Assembly: GCF_034676725.1 (NCBI RefSeq)
Contig: NZ_JAUCBR010000004.1
Span: 697,501 to 761,500 of the forward strand
Origin: Denitromonas sp.
Lineage (GTDB): Bacteria > Pseudomonadota > Gammaproteobacteria > Burkholderiales > Rhodocyclaceae
Direction: 5' to 3'
Length of the DNA stretch: 64,000 nucleotides
This document shows positions 8,073 through 16,635 of the stretch, piece after piece (the first letter of the stretch is position 1; each line of letters opens with the position of its first letter). Under the pieces are notes generated by a model, which was not told the origin of the DNA, did no database searches, and saw nothing but the letters and a program-made list of their open reading frames with translations. Both the position numbers and the translations under genes were made by a program.

Positions 8073-8908
8073 TGAGCACTCTCCCGTCCAACCACCCCAA
8101 CACCGCAAGGCGTTAGCGCCGCCATTTCCTCAAAACCGCTTCGCGGGCCGCCGACATGAATAAAATCCATGAACATGGAGCGCTGCGTCACCCCCATCAT
8201 GCCGGGTATGTAGAGACCGACTTTCGGCCAATTTCCGAGCCAGGTTTCATACGCGTTGGGCGAATTGGTCGCTTCGTACACCTTGTCTCCGTTCATCCAA
8301 ATCTTGAGCGCCCCACTCCCCGGCGAACTGGACCAGTCGGCCCGGACAACGAAGCAATACCATTGCTGAGTCTTCAACCGATCCAGCCGCAACCGCTGCC
8401 GGCTGGAATTCGCCTTGGTCACCGGATCCGGCCCATCAATTTTTCGGAGATTGAAATTGAGTTCAAGATCAAGTGAATGGTCGTGCACGACGAGCGCAAC
8501 CGGAGGGGAAACAATGGTTGTCTTCTGGCTGGTATGCAGTTGCGCCACCACAGTCGGATAGGGATGAAACTGCCAGTCCCCCGGAAAATACATACTCAAG
8601 GCATACCAACGAACGCCACTCTTTACATACTCGTGCTGAGCGGATATTTCAGTGCGAATGCCTCCGTACACCTTTGCATCGGTTTCATGCACCCGCGCCA
8701 GTAGTACGGTACGCCCACTCCCCGCCGGATCCGGCACCCACGCCAGATTGGCAGGGCTTGCGCTATTGACTGCATAACGCTGCGCGAACGCGTAGGGTTC
8801 AGCGACACCACCGCGCTGTCGGTCGACCTGAGCCTGAACGCCTCTTGGTAGCGAGCCGCCAATAGCAATCATCAGCATGCTGGCTGCGACTAACACACGG
8901 CCCATCAC
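8069..8908 (-). CDS. Secreted polysaccharide lyase, heparin-lyase-I-like (Polysacc_lyase family)
   Basis: 279 residues with a Sec signal peptide (hydrophobic core VLVAASMLMIAIGGSL, likely cut after GVQAQ). The mature part has the jelly-roll lyase features YGGIRTEISAQHEY, WYALSMYFPGDWQFHPY, VVAQLHTS, LKIWMNGDKVYEAT and WPKVGLYIPGMMG; the conserved Arg/Glu/Gln/His and Tyr positions are in these blocks. Such enzymes cleave uronic-acid-containing glycans by beta-elimination. Inside the operon it probably trims or releases the EPS itself or clears the periplasm. The start is GTG 8908 or ATG 8905, both overlapping the flippase stop. It implies, without proving, that the polymer contains a uronic acid. 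Confidence 0.85.
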   Translation of the reverse strand: MMGRVLVAASMLMIAIGGSLPRGVQAQVDRQRGGVAEPYAFAQRYAVNSASPANLAWVPDPAGSGRTVLLARVHETDAKVYGGIRTEISAQHEYVKSGVRWYALSMYFPGDWQFHPYPTVVAQLHTSQKTTIVSPPVALVVHDHSLDLELNFNLRKIDGPDPVTKANSSRQRLRLDRLKTQQWYCFVVRADWSSSPGSGALKIWMNGDKVYEATNSPNAYETWLGNWPKVGLYIPGMMGVTQRSMFMDFIHVGGPRSGFEEMAALTPCGVGVVGRESAQ

Positions 8909-10443
8909 GCGTCATGCCTCGCCGCGCGAGCAAACCTCTGCGGTAGCAGCCCAAGCTCCGCCGGAGACCAGGCACGCAATAGAAATGTACACGTCCATAC
9001 CACGGCAAACGCCACAAGCAGTGCGACTAAACCGGCTGTGGCCCCGCCGCCCCAAGAAAATGCATCGAGCACCATCGCGCCTACAACACCTCCGCATGCA
9101 ATTTTTAGACAGCCCGCCCAATGGAGCCGATGTTTCCAGTCAGGCGACGACAACCAGTACAACACCATTGCCGAATACGCGGCCTCTGCGATCACCAGCA
9201 CCGCGAACATTGCCCACCAGCCATAAGCTGGCAGCACCAACACCAACGTGAAAGGTACGACGATCAACACCAGACTGGCGCGACTCGTGAGACCGGACCG
9301 CCCCAAGGCGTGTGCAAGCAGATCAGTCAGCCGATGATGCGCCGCCAGCACCAGAACACATAACCAACCGACAAGAAACCACTGCGCATCGGGGTAGCGC
9401 CCTCCGCTGGCCAGCGCGCACAACTCATCTCCGTAACCAATGGCGGCCGCGAGCAACGGAATGACGAATAGCAAGTTCGCCTTGTACATGAGCCCGGCTC
9501 GCACGGACAGCCGATCACGATCACCGTCGACCGCGAAACGCGCCATCAATAGGGTTCTGACCACGCCCAACAAAAACTCCATTGGCATGTATTTTCGAAT
9601 CTGTTCGGAAAGATTTCGGGCGAAACCCAGTAGAGCAGCGGCCTCAGCTCCCATGAGGCGAGTCGCAAGCAATAACACGGCCTGCCCGCCCCAGCTTAGA
9701 TTTGCCACATTGCTCAGCCATGCGTTTCGCCCGGTGCGCAAAAGCACGCCCCAACCAGGAACGCACCATGAAGGATCGGCAGCCTTGGTGACGCGCTCCT
9801 TGACTAAGGCGTAGCGGAGTAGAAGCGCCGCGACACAAAAACTCGTAAAGCTAGCGATAAGTTCCGCGAACGCAAGTCCTTCGGCACTACGCAAGTCATC
9901 GTTCTGGAAAAGCACGTAGGCAAATACGAGCATGGTGACACTGCGGCTCATCTGGCTAAGTTGAGCAGCCCCCTGCTGCATCAAACACGCAAGCAGTTGA
10001 TCACGGAACACCCGGCCAAGACCTTCGAAGAACATCACCACCGAGTACACACGAAATGCTGCGACTCCGCTGGAAAGTCCTAACCATTCTGCCAAGAGCG
10101 GCGCCATGGCATACAGGACAAAAGCCCCCACACAAAGGAGACCAGCCTGAACGGCTGCGCTCGACCATACAAACCGACGCAACACGGACGACGTCGATTT
10201 GACGCGAACCAGTGGAATATAAACCGCAGTAACCCACTCCATGCCAAACGCCGAGAACACCAGCCCCATTTCGAGCAGAGCGAACGCCGCGACATAGTTT
10301 GCGTATTCTTCCGTCGGCAGTTGCCTGGCAATCCAGAGAAAAATAGCAAAAACCATCAGCGCGTTCAGGAGGCGGCCACCCGTGTACTGAAACAGGTTTC
10401 GCTTGAACGCTGAGCGCGAGTATCCCTCAGACATCGATGCCAA
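8905..10443 (-). CDS. Wzx-like polysaccharide flippase (MOP superfamily)
   Basis: 512 residues with 12 or more membrane segments. The N-terminus, FKRNLFQYTGGRLLNALMVFAIFLWIARQLPTEEYANY (given in part), is the typical start of oligosaccharide flippases, in which a Leu-x-x-x-(E/D)-(Y/F) motif follows the first helix. It should move the finished undecaprenyl-PP-linked repeat across the inner membrane to the Wzy-like polymerase. It starts 6 bases after the epsI stop (10449); ATG 10443 and ATG 10434 are both possible. Confidence 0.9.
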   Translation of the reverse strand: MASMSEGYSRSAFKRNLFQYTGGRLLNALMVFAIFLWIARQLPTEEYANYVAAFALLEMGLVFSAFGMEWVTAVYIPLVRVKSTSSVLRRFVWSSAAVQAGLLCVGAFVLYAMAPLLAEWLGLSSGVAAFRVYSVVMFFEGLGRVFRDQLLACLMQQGAAQLSQMSRSVTMLVFAYVLFQNDDLRSAEGLAFAELIASFTSFCVAALLLRYALVKERVTKAADPSWCVPGWGVLLRTGRNAWLSNVANLSWGGQAVLLLATRLMGAEAAALLGFARNLSEQIRKYMPMEFLLGVVRTLLMARFAVDGDRDRLSVRAGLMYKANLLFVIPLLAAAIGYGDELCALASGGRYPDAQWFLVGWLCVLVLAAHHRLTDLLAHALGRSGLTSRASLVLIVVPFTLVLVLPAYGWWAMFAVLVIAEAAYSAMVLYWLSSPDWKHRLHWAGCLKIACGGVVGAMVLDAFSWGGGATAGLVALLVAFAVVWTCTFLLRAWSPAELGLLPQRFARAARHDA

Positions 10444-10448
10444 TGGCC

Positions 10449-11168
10449 TTAACCATCACGACCAACGGGCGCTGGTCCAATCAGGACATCCCGATCACCT
10501 GCAGAAATACTTTTGATAAGTGCCGCCACAAAACGATCTTGAAGGGCGAACGCATCGCTGGGGTTTCTATCAATCGAGGAAACTCGAAAGATTAGACCGT
10601 CAGGAACTTCGCCAGTCAGTCCGTACTTAAGCTGCGTCAGCCGCTGGCCAATCAAACCCGTAACCGCTTGATCTCCGACTCGAATCCAATACGTTATGGG
10701 CTCACGCCTTGCCCCCAATTCCGCAAATAGGCGCTTGACGGGAACCTGTCGGCCAGAGATATCGAGTGTTTCTTCGGCGAGAGACTTCACTTGAAAACCC
10801 TGCCCCGAATAGCACGACTCAGGTCGGTGGACACGCAGCCGTCCGGTTTGATCACCGCCATAGGCAATCGACAGCATGACGCGACGGCCGGAATCATCTA
10901 TGTAGGTCCGCGCCATCGTTTCGTCATAGATGTTGTTCACCTTCTCGATGACCTCTGGCGGCGGCAAAATCGGGACGACCGTTTCATCAACGCGCCAACC
11001 GTCGAACGATTTGGGCACGATTCGCTCGAAACTCTTCGGAGGAAGGTCGGGTCTTTTTTCACGATTTGGCGTGAGAGCAACAGACAAAAACGCAAAGATA
11101 GCGAGAGATACAAGGAACGCGATGACGCGTCCCATCATTGGCTGCGGCGAGAACGACTCAGCTTGCAT
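10449..11168 (-). CDS. epsI: EpsI-family exosortase-associated protein
   Basis: 239 residues from ATG 11168, which overlaps the end of xrtB by 11 bases; an extension to 11237 would lie within xrtB and is unlikely. A single N-terminal membrane anchor (VIAFLVSLAIFAFLSVAL) is followed by a periplasmic domain with the family signature RLRVHRPESCYSGQGF and a later TYWIRVGDQ segment. EpsI proteins (DUF3485) accompany exosortases and are sometimes fused to them. The conserved Cys next to the exosortase suggests a partner role in processing or coupling sorting to EPS export, but the exact function is not established. Confidence 0.92.
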   Translation of the reverse strand: MQAESFSPQPMMGRVIAFLVSLAIFAFLSVALTPNREKRPDLPPKSFERIVPKSFDGWRVDETVVPILPPPEVIEKVNNIYDETMARTYIDDSGRRVMLSIAYGGDQTGRLRVHRPESCYSGQGFQVKSLAEETLDISGRQVPVKRLFAELGARREPITYWIRVGDQAVTGLIGQRLTQLKYGLTGEVPDGLIFRVSSIDRNPSDAFALQDRFVAALIKSISAGDRDVLIGPAPVGRDG

Positions 11169-12057
11169 TCGCGGATTCCGGAAAACGACTTTGCGAATAT
11201 CTATGGACAAGCACTCGTAGAATGCCATCCACCGCAATGATGAGAAGCAGCGCGCTCAAGAATAGGACCATCCCAGCAAACCCATGCAAAAACCCCTGTC
11301 CAGCCTCATCACCAAAGAAGTACGTAATCAAGGTCAAAACAATCACGCGGACCACATTCGCTGAAAAGGAGATTGGAACAATCAAAACAGCCAGCAAAAC
11401 GTTTCTCAACGCAGATTGATGCTTAATGATGTTCAAATACAGGAGGCCGAGTGCCTCCAGCGTGAACAATGTATGCAACCCCGCACACGCATCAGCAACT
11501 AGCAACTGATACTGCCCGATCTGCAATATCACACCACTCCGAGCGATAGGAAAACCAAGGGCGTACATGATGCTTTCCGCCGCGTACGACACGGCCATTT
11601 TCATCGGCATTGTTACGGCATCAACAAACGGGCCTGGAAGCGGGATCATGAACAGCATGAAGAACAGCGGGAACCAAACTTTTTTCAACCCATCTACGCC
11701 ACGAAATATCAGCACCACGGCGGCCAGCACCCAGATTACCGATCCGACGTCGAGAATGAGTACTTCCTGGGACCGCCCCACCACGTAAAACAATCCCCCA
11801 AAAAAGAGAAGCCCCCAACCCCAACGGCTGCCAGCATCAGCAACGGGTTCGGGCGAAAGCATCGGCATAAAACCCTTGGCAAGCAACCACAGGGAGATTG
11901 CGAATACGATGGGGCCATGCGCCTGCTCATCTGTACTCCAGACGACACGAAATACGTTCGTGAAAGTCGGCGTGTACATGGCCGCCACTCCTATGAACAG
12001 GAGAATCCACGGAACAAGAGCGCGACGGTTCAAGGGAGCGGAAGCAGAAGTAGTCAT
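11158..12057 (-). CDS. xrtB: Exosortase B (XrtB), cysteine transpeptidase for PEP-CTERM proteins
   Basis: 299 residues with about eight membrane helices. The catalytic residues of the exosortase family are all visible: Cys191 in VADACAGLHTLFTLEALG, Arg237 in SANVVRVIVLTLITYF and His258 in GQGFLHGFAG. This arrangement and the gene neighbourhood (epsI plus epsD/E/F/G/L) fit class B rather than the more common class A. It is predicted to cleave C-terminal PEP motifs at the inner membrane and attach or release the proteins; the substrates in this window are the proteins at 16878-17414 and 27711-28595. G+C is clearly lower than in epsG-epsD just upstream. Confidence 0.94.
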   Translation of the reverse strand: MTTSASAPLNRRALVPWILLFIGVAAMYTPTFTNVFRVVWSTDEQAHGPIVFAISLWLLAKGFMPMLSPEPVADAGSRWGWGLLFFGGLFYVVGRSQEVLILDVGSVIWVLAAVVLIFRGVDGLKKVWFPLFFMLFMIPLPGPFVDAVTMPMKMAVSYAAESIMYALGFPIARSGVILQIGQYQLLVADACAGLHTLFTLEALGLLYLNIIKHQSALRNVLLAVLIVPISFSANVVRVIVLTLITYFFGDEAGQGFLHGFAGMVLFLSALLLIIAVDGILRVLVHRYSQSRFPESANAS

Positions 12058-12087
12058 GTATAGGACAAGTCTGGCAATGTGCCGTGA

Positions 12088-12990
12088 CTAGCGTTCGTTC
12101 ATGACAACACCAACCACGGTGGCGCTGGCCTGGCGGAGCATGTCGGTGTAGCTGCGCAGCAGGCTGAGGCGGCTGGCGTTGCGCTGGGCGACGACGAGGG
12201 CGCCACTGGCGCGCACGGCAATGGTCTGGCCGTCGGCAAAGAGGCTGCCGGCGGGGGTGTCGATGAGGATGACGTCGAATTCGTTGGCAAGCTGGGCGAG
12301 CAGCTGGGCAAACACCGGGCGGGCGAGCAGCTCTTGCGGGTTGGGCGGCACGGTGCCGGCGGGCAGCACGGAGAGGTCGCGCAGGGCGGGCACGCGCTGG
12401 ATGATGTCGGGGCCGCCGCGGCCAGAGAGGAAGGCAGAGAGGCCGGCGCGGTTGTCGACGCCAAACAGTTGGTGCTGGCGGGGGTGGCGCAGGTCGGCGT
12501 CGATGATGAGGGTGCGCTCGCCGAGCTGGGAGAAGACGACGCCGAGGTTGGCGGTGATCCAGGAGCGGCCTTCGTGCCGGCCGGGGCTGGTGACGGCGAG
12601 GGTTTTTTGCTCGGCGCTGGTGTCGAACCAGCGCAGCATGAGCTGGCTGCGCAGGGCGCGGAGCGCTTCGACCTGCGGGGAGAACGGCTGGTAGGCGGCC
12701 ACCACGGCGGCCTGGACGGTGCTTTGCCCGGCGGTGAGGTAGGGGTAGTCGAACTGGCGCAGCAGGGCTTGTTCGATGTCGGCGTCGGTGATGAGGCCGA
12801 GTTGCTTGGCGGCGTCGCCGAAGCGGAGGCTTTGTTCGCGTTGCAGGCGCAGGACGCGCTCGGCGTCTTCGGGTTTGAGCTTGCCGGCATCGATGAGCAG
12901 CGCGCCAATGGAGCGGTCGGTTTCGGGGCGCGGCACGGCGACGGGTTCGTCCGTGGTGTCGATGACGCGGTGGAGTGTGGTCATGGTCAT
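12088..12990 (-). CDS. epsG: EpsG-type chain-length-determinant tyrosine kinase (cytoplasmic)
   Basis: 300 residues from ATG 12990, which has GGAG four bases upstream. Residues 25-110 form a GSPII_E N-terminal-like domain (ALLIDAGKLKPEDAERVLRLQ). The ATPase part follows, with LAVTSPGRHEGRSWITANLG in the Walker A position, ERTLIIDADLRHPRQH (Walker A') and DVILIDTPAG (Walker B). The P-loop lacks the GKS/T lysine-serine of classical BY-kinases and reads EGRS, as I recall is common in the EpsG subfamily. There is no C-terminal tyrosine cluster. It should control polymer length through EpsF encoded upstream. Confidence 0.9.
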   Translation of the reverse strand: MTMTTLHRVIDTTDEPVAVPRPETDRSIGALLIDAGKLKPEDAERVLRLQREQSLRFGDAAKQLGLITDADIEQALLRQFDYPYLTAGQSTVQAAVVAAYQPFSPQVEALRALRSQLMLRWFDTSAEQKTLAVTSPGRHEGRSWITANLGVVFSQLGERTLIIDADLRHPRQHQLFGVDNRAGLSAFLSGRGGPDIIQRVPALRDLSVLPAGTVPPNPQELLARPVFAQLLAQLANEFDVILIDTPAGSLFADGQTIAVRASGALVVAQRNASRLSLLRSYTDMLRQASATVVGVVMNER

Positions 12991-13062
12991 TGGGCTCCGG
13001 CGTGCGGGGCGGATACGGGGGTTTGGGTGCGCCGCGCGGACGAGGTGGTGTCGTTCGGGCCA

Positions 13063-13359
13063 TTGGCGGCCATCGATGGTGGGCGGCGAGCCGCCCACCC
13101 TACGGGGGCGCGGGCGCCGGCAGCGACGGGGCGCGACGGGTTTTGTAGGGTGGGCAACTTGTTGCCCACCAGGCCACGGTGATCTGGACGCGCGTTGGTG
13201 GGCAGCGGAGCGGCCGACACAACGAGGGAGACCGGGGGCGCGGCGTGATGGTGGTGGTGGGTTACGGCCTGCGGCCTAACCCACCCTACGAGGGGGTGGG
13301 TGTTGGCGGAGCGGGCGTTGGCGGCCATCGACGGTGGGCGGCGAGCCGCCCACCCTACG
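13063..13359. repeat. Cluster of REP-like palindromes between epsF and epsG
   Basis: The 391-base gap between two operon genes (12991-13381) holds four palindromes ending in the common tail CCCACCCTAC. A 42-bp direct repeat occurs at 13063-13104 and 13318-13359 with one mismatch; each copy contains the hairpin GGGCGGC-GAG-CCGCCC. A second type, GGTGGGCAAC-TT-GTTGCCCACC, is at 13149-13170. A third, GTGGGTTACGGCC-TGC-GGCCTAACCCAC, is at 13257-13284. No gene is seen here. Such hairpins inside an operon could stabilise or attenuate the downstream transcript. Confidence 0.85.
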
Positions 13360-13381
13360 AGAGGCACAGGGGGGTGCGTGT

Positions 13382-14755
13382 TCATGCGGCGGCGGGGCGG
13401 AAGGCGCCGCTCTTGCCGGTGGCGGGGATGGTGCCGAGCAGGGGCACGCCGTCGAGCAGGGTGAGGTCTTCTTCGCCGCGGACGCGCTGGTCCATGAGTT
13501 CGAGCAGCAGCGCGGCGCCAACGCCGAGCAGCATGCCGAGGAAGACGGCGAGCGCGGTGTTGAGCAGCACTTTGGGGCTGGAGGGTTTGAGCGGCGCAAC
13601 GGCAGGCGAGAGGACGACAACGTTGGTTTGCTGGGTCTGGCTCTCGAGGCTGGTTTGCGCGAGGCGCTGGGTGACGAGGTCGTAGGCGCGCTGGGCGTTT
13701 TCCACGTCGCGCTGGAAGACGGCGATCTGGTCGCGTTCGGCCTTGAGGTCGAGGATTTTCTGCTTCTGGGCGTCGAGGGCGGCTTCGATTTCGGAGACAC
13801 GCTGGACGTTGACCCGGTTGGTGGTGCCGAGCGAGCTGACGACGCGCCGGGTTTCGGTGGCGATGCGCTCGCGCAGGCTGGCAATTTCGGCGTCGATGCG
13901 GGCCAGCTCGGGGTGGTTGGCGCCGAGGCGGCCGGCCATCTGGGTGCGGGTGGCTTCCTGGCGCGAGAGGTCGGACTTGAGGCTCTGGATGAGGCTGTTC
14001 TGCATGACTTCGGGCAGGCTGTCGGCGCTGCCGCCCTGGGCCTGGCGCGAGCGGCTGTCGACCCGCTGGGCCTGAGCCATGGAGAGCTGGGTGGAGAGCT
14101 CGGCGAGGCGGGCGGTTTCGACGTCGAGCCGTTCGTCGGTGGCGATGATGCCGCGCGCTTGCTGGTATTCGGAGAGCTTTTTCTGGGCCGATTCGAGGTC
14201 GGCGCGCAGGCTGTTGGTCTGGCCGTCGAACCACTTGGCGTACTGGCGGGCGGGCTCGACCTTGAGCTCGAGGCTGACGTCGATATAGGCCTGGGCAAAG
14301 GCGTTGGCCACACCGGCGGCAAAGCCGGGGTCGGCGCCCTGGTAGCCGATGGTGATGACGTTGCTCTCGCGCGAGGGTTTGACGTCGAGTTTTTTCTTGA
14401 GCAGTTCGGCCAGCCACACCTTGATGCTGCCTTCGCCGTCGGTCTCTTCGCGCCACTGCTCTTGCACGGCCGGCGCCTGGTCCATCTTGAGCAGGCTGAC
14501 GACGCGCTGGGCAACGCGGTCGGACAGGATGATGTCGACCTGGGTAGCCATGTAGCCGGGGATCATCTGTGCGGGCAGCAGGCCGCCGAGCAGCGGGTCG
14601 GCGCTTTTGGCGTCGACCACCAGCGCGGTTTCGGCGGTGTATTGCTTGGGCAGGATCAGGCTGACGGCGAGCGTGGTGCCAACCACCACCAGCAAGGTGC
14701 CGAGGACGATCCAGAAGCGGGCGCGGAGAATGAGCAGAAATTGCTGAAACGACAT
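13382..14755 (-). CDS. epsF: EpsF-type polysaccharide co-polymerase (Wzz/chain-length determinant)
   Basis: 457 residues from ATG 14755 (MSFQQFLLILRARFW); a longer frame to 14803 overlaps epsE and is unlikely. A first membrane helix (FWIVLGTLLVVVGTTLAVSL) is followed by a large periplasmic domain with long coiled-coil segments (roughly residues 170-390). The second helix (LLNTALAVFLGMLLGVGAALLLELMD) is preceded by the Pro-rich LKPSSPKV motif of Wzz proteins. With the kinase EpsG it forms a split PCP-2a unit that sets EPS chain length and passes polymer to the outer-membrane exporter EpsE. The gene is GC-rich, unlike the xrtB-side genes. Confidence 0.94.
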   Translation of the reverse strand: MSFQQFLLILRARFWIVLGTLLVVVGTTLAVSLILPKQYTAETALVVDAKSADPLLGGLLPAQMIPGYMATQVDIILSDRVAQRVVSLLKMDQAPAVQEQWREETDGEGSIKVWLAELLKKKLDVKPSRESNVITIGYQGADPGFAAGVANAFAQAYIDVSLELKVEPARQYAKWFDGQTNSLRADLESAQKKLSEYQQARGIIATDERLDVETARLAELSTQLSMAQAQRVDSRSRQAQGGSADSLPEVMQNSLIQSLKSDLSRQEATRTQMAGRLGANHPELARIDAEIASLRERIATETRRVVSSLGTTNRVNVQRVSEIEAALDAQKQKILDLKAERDQIAVFQRDVENAQRAYDLVTQRLAQTSLESQTQQTNVVVLSPAVAPLKPSSPKVLLNTALAVFLGMLLGVGAALLLELMDQRVRGEEDLTLLDGVPLLGTIPATGKSGAFRPAAA

Positions 14756-14771
14756 ATCAACGACCCCGGGC

Positions 14772-15578
14772 CTAGAACAGGCTTTCCTTGACGAAAATGA
14801 CATCGTTGGGCGCGAGCTCCTGGTCGAGCTGCGGTTCGATGACTTGCTGTGTGCCGTCTTCAGAGCGGCGGTGGATCTGCATGCCGCGGGTGGTGCCGCG
14901 GATGGTGACGCCGCCCCCGGTGGCCAGCCCCTGCATGACGGTCATGCCGCGCTCGAGGCGGAAGGCGCCGGGGCGGTTCACTTCGCCATAGATGTAGAAG
15001 GTGGGGGCGCGGTGCACATAGATGACATCGCCGCCGGAGACGATCACGTCCTTGGTGAGGTCGCCTTTCATGAACAGCGAGGGCACGTCGATCTGGGTGC
15101 GCTCGATCTTGCCCTTGCGTACGCCGATCAGCACCAGCTCGTCGGCGCCGGTGGCGGCAATGCCGCCGGCCATGGCAAGCATGTCGGACAGGCGCATGTT
15201 GAAGGTTTCGAGCGGGTAGCGGCCGGGGCGGTTGACCTGGCCGAGCACGGCGACCTGGTTGCCGCGGATCTGCAGCGGCAGGATGCCGATCTGCGGTTGC
15301 AGCACAAAGCCGCCGCTGCGCAGTTGCTCGGCGATACGCGATTCGGCGGCCGGCACGGTGAGCCCGCCGACATCGACGTTGCCGACCAGCGGAAAGGTGA
15401 TGGCGCCGTTTTCGGAGACCCGGGTTTCGGTGGTGAGGTCGGGGTTCTGGAAGACGGTGATGCGGATGATGTCGCCGGGGCCGAGCACGTATTCGGCGTC
15501 GGCGGCCTGCGCGCTACCGAGCGCACCGATGAACATCAGCAGGCACAGCAGCGATTTGAGTAGATGGCGAAGAGGCAT
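14772..15578 (-). CDS. epsE: EpsE/Wza-type polysaccharide export outer-membrane protein
   Basis: 268 residues from ATG 15578. A frame reaching 15815 adds a Pro-rich low-complexity stretch that is not family-like. The signal peptide has core LLKSLLCLLMFIGALGSAQA with no lipobox Cys. The Poly_export domain starts at YVLGPGDIIRITVFQNPDLT, and two SLBB-like segments follow (GNQVAVLGQVNRPGRYPLE and FYIYGEVNRPGAFRLERG). The protein forms the outer-membrane channel for the polymer. It lies between epsD and epsF with 16-49 base spacers. Confidence 0.94.
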   Translation of the reverse strand: MPLRHLLKSLLCLLMFIGALGSAQAADAEYVLGPGDIIRITVFQNPDLTTETRVSENGAITFPLVGNVDVGGLTVPAAESRIAEQLRSGGFVLQPQIGILPLQIRGNQVAVLGQVNRPGRYPLETFNMRLSDMLAMAGGIAATGADELVLIGVRKGKIERTQIDVPSLFMKGDLTKDVIVSGGDVIYVHRAPTFYIYGEVNRPGAFRLERGMTVMQGLATGGGVTIRGTTRGMQIHRRSEDGTQQVIEPQLDQELAPNDVIFVKESLF

Positions 15579-15627
15579 GGGCGGGCGATGTGGGTTCGTC
15601 AATCGTGATCGAATGGATGCGGGGCGC

Positions 15628-16635
15628 TCACTTGAGGCCCGACACCCCTTTTTCCAGCGCCTGGGCGCTGAGGGCGTCGGAGCTGGCGGCGGCGGGTGCG
15701 GCCATGGCAGGGGCGTCGGACACCGGCACGGCGGCATTGCCCAGCAGGGCCGGTGCGTCGACAGCGTCGGCCGGGGCGCCTGCCACGGGGGCGGTGAACT
15801 TGCCCATGTATTCAATCTGGGCGACGTCGCGCAGGCGCTTGAGCTCGTCGCGGGCCATGTCGGCCTTGCGGCGGTTGAGCAGGAAGCGCTCGATGAACGG
15901 GGTGGCGGCGGCGAGGTCGAGCGGCTGCGGGCGCGAGGCGGCGAGGTAGATGACGAGCACGCCCTGCGGTGTCTGCACCAGGCCGATCTGGCCGTCTTTC
16001 ATGGCGGCGAAGCGCGGCAGGGCTTCGAGCGGCAACTGTTCGGCGGCGCGCACGCCCCCGCCCGCCTGAAACGGCAGGTTGTTGTCGCGCAGCCAGGTGA
16101 CGACGTCGTTGAGATTGCCGGCGGCGCTGACGGCGGCGCGCAGGGCCTCGACCCTGTCGGCTGCGATGGTGATGTTCAGCTCTTGCAGGGTGTAGATGCG
16201 GCGCTGGGCGAACAGGCCAGGGTTTTCGTCGTAGAAGGCCTTGATGGCGTCGGGCTGGGGCGGCTCGGCGGTGGCGGCAAACTGCTCCATGTAGCTGCGC
16301 GAGAGGATTTCGCGGCGGGCGGCCTCGATGGCCTGCATAACCTGCGGGTTGCGGTCGAGTTTTTTGTCGATGGCGCGCTGGACGAGGAGCTCCTGGTCGA
16401 TCAGGCGCTCGAGCACGCGCGAGCTGGCCATGTCGACCTGCTCGGGCTTGAGGTTGGGGGTGCGGGCGAGCACGTTGTTGATCTGGTGCACGGAGATTTC
16501 ATCTGAATTCACGCGGGCGGCAACCTGGGTGGCCGGCTTGGCGTCATCCGAGCTGCCACACCCGGCCAGCGCGAGCACACCAACAACCATCACAAGCGCG
16601 CCAACTGCGCGATTTCCGACCTTTTGAGACACCAT
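15628..16635 (-). CDS. epsD: EpsD-family peptidyl-prolyl cis-trans isomerase lipoprotein
   Basis: 335 residues from ATG 16635. The N-terminal lipoprotein signal ends in LALAGCGSS (lipobox LAGC). A SurA/PpiC-like N-terminal helical region (NSDEISVHQINNVL; LERLIDQELLVQRAI) precedes a parvulin-type domain (ALPRFAAMKDGQIGLVQTPQGVLVIYL) and an Ala-rich tail. EpsD proteins belong to the xrtB EPS loci and presumably help fold outer-membrane components such as EpsE and EpsL. It is the first gene of the long operon; its promoter should lie in 16636-16800, where no clear sigma-70 or sigma-54 match was found. Confidence 0.92.
   Translation of the reverse strand: MVSQKVGNRAVGALVMVVGVLALAGCGSSDDAKPATQVAARVNSDEISVHQINNVLARTPNLKPEQVDMASSRVLERLIDQELLVQRAIDKKLDRNPQVMQAIEAARREILSRSYMEQFAATAEPPQPDAIKAFYDENPGLFAQRRIYTLQELNITIAADRVEALRAAVSAAGNLNDVVTWLRDNNLPFQAGGGVRAAEQLPLEALPRFAAMKDGQIGLVQTPQGVLVIYLAASRPQPLDLAAATPFIERFLLNRRKADMARDELKRLRDVAQIEYMGKFTAPVAGAPADAVDAPALLGNAAVPVSDAPAMAAPAAASSDALSAQALEKGVSGLK

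Noticed and set aside
12099..14514. Overlapping minus-strand frames in other phases of epsG/epsF, running through the palindromes
   Set aside because: They are Ser/Pro/Arg-rich artefacts of GC-rich third positions; the EpsF/EpsG phase carries the motifs.
13334..14791. Long plus-strand frame opposite epsF
   Set aside because: EpsF is unambiguous on the minus strand; the opposite frame is repetitive and without homology.
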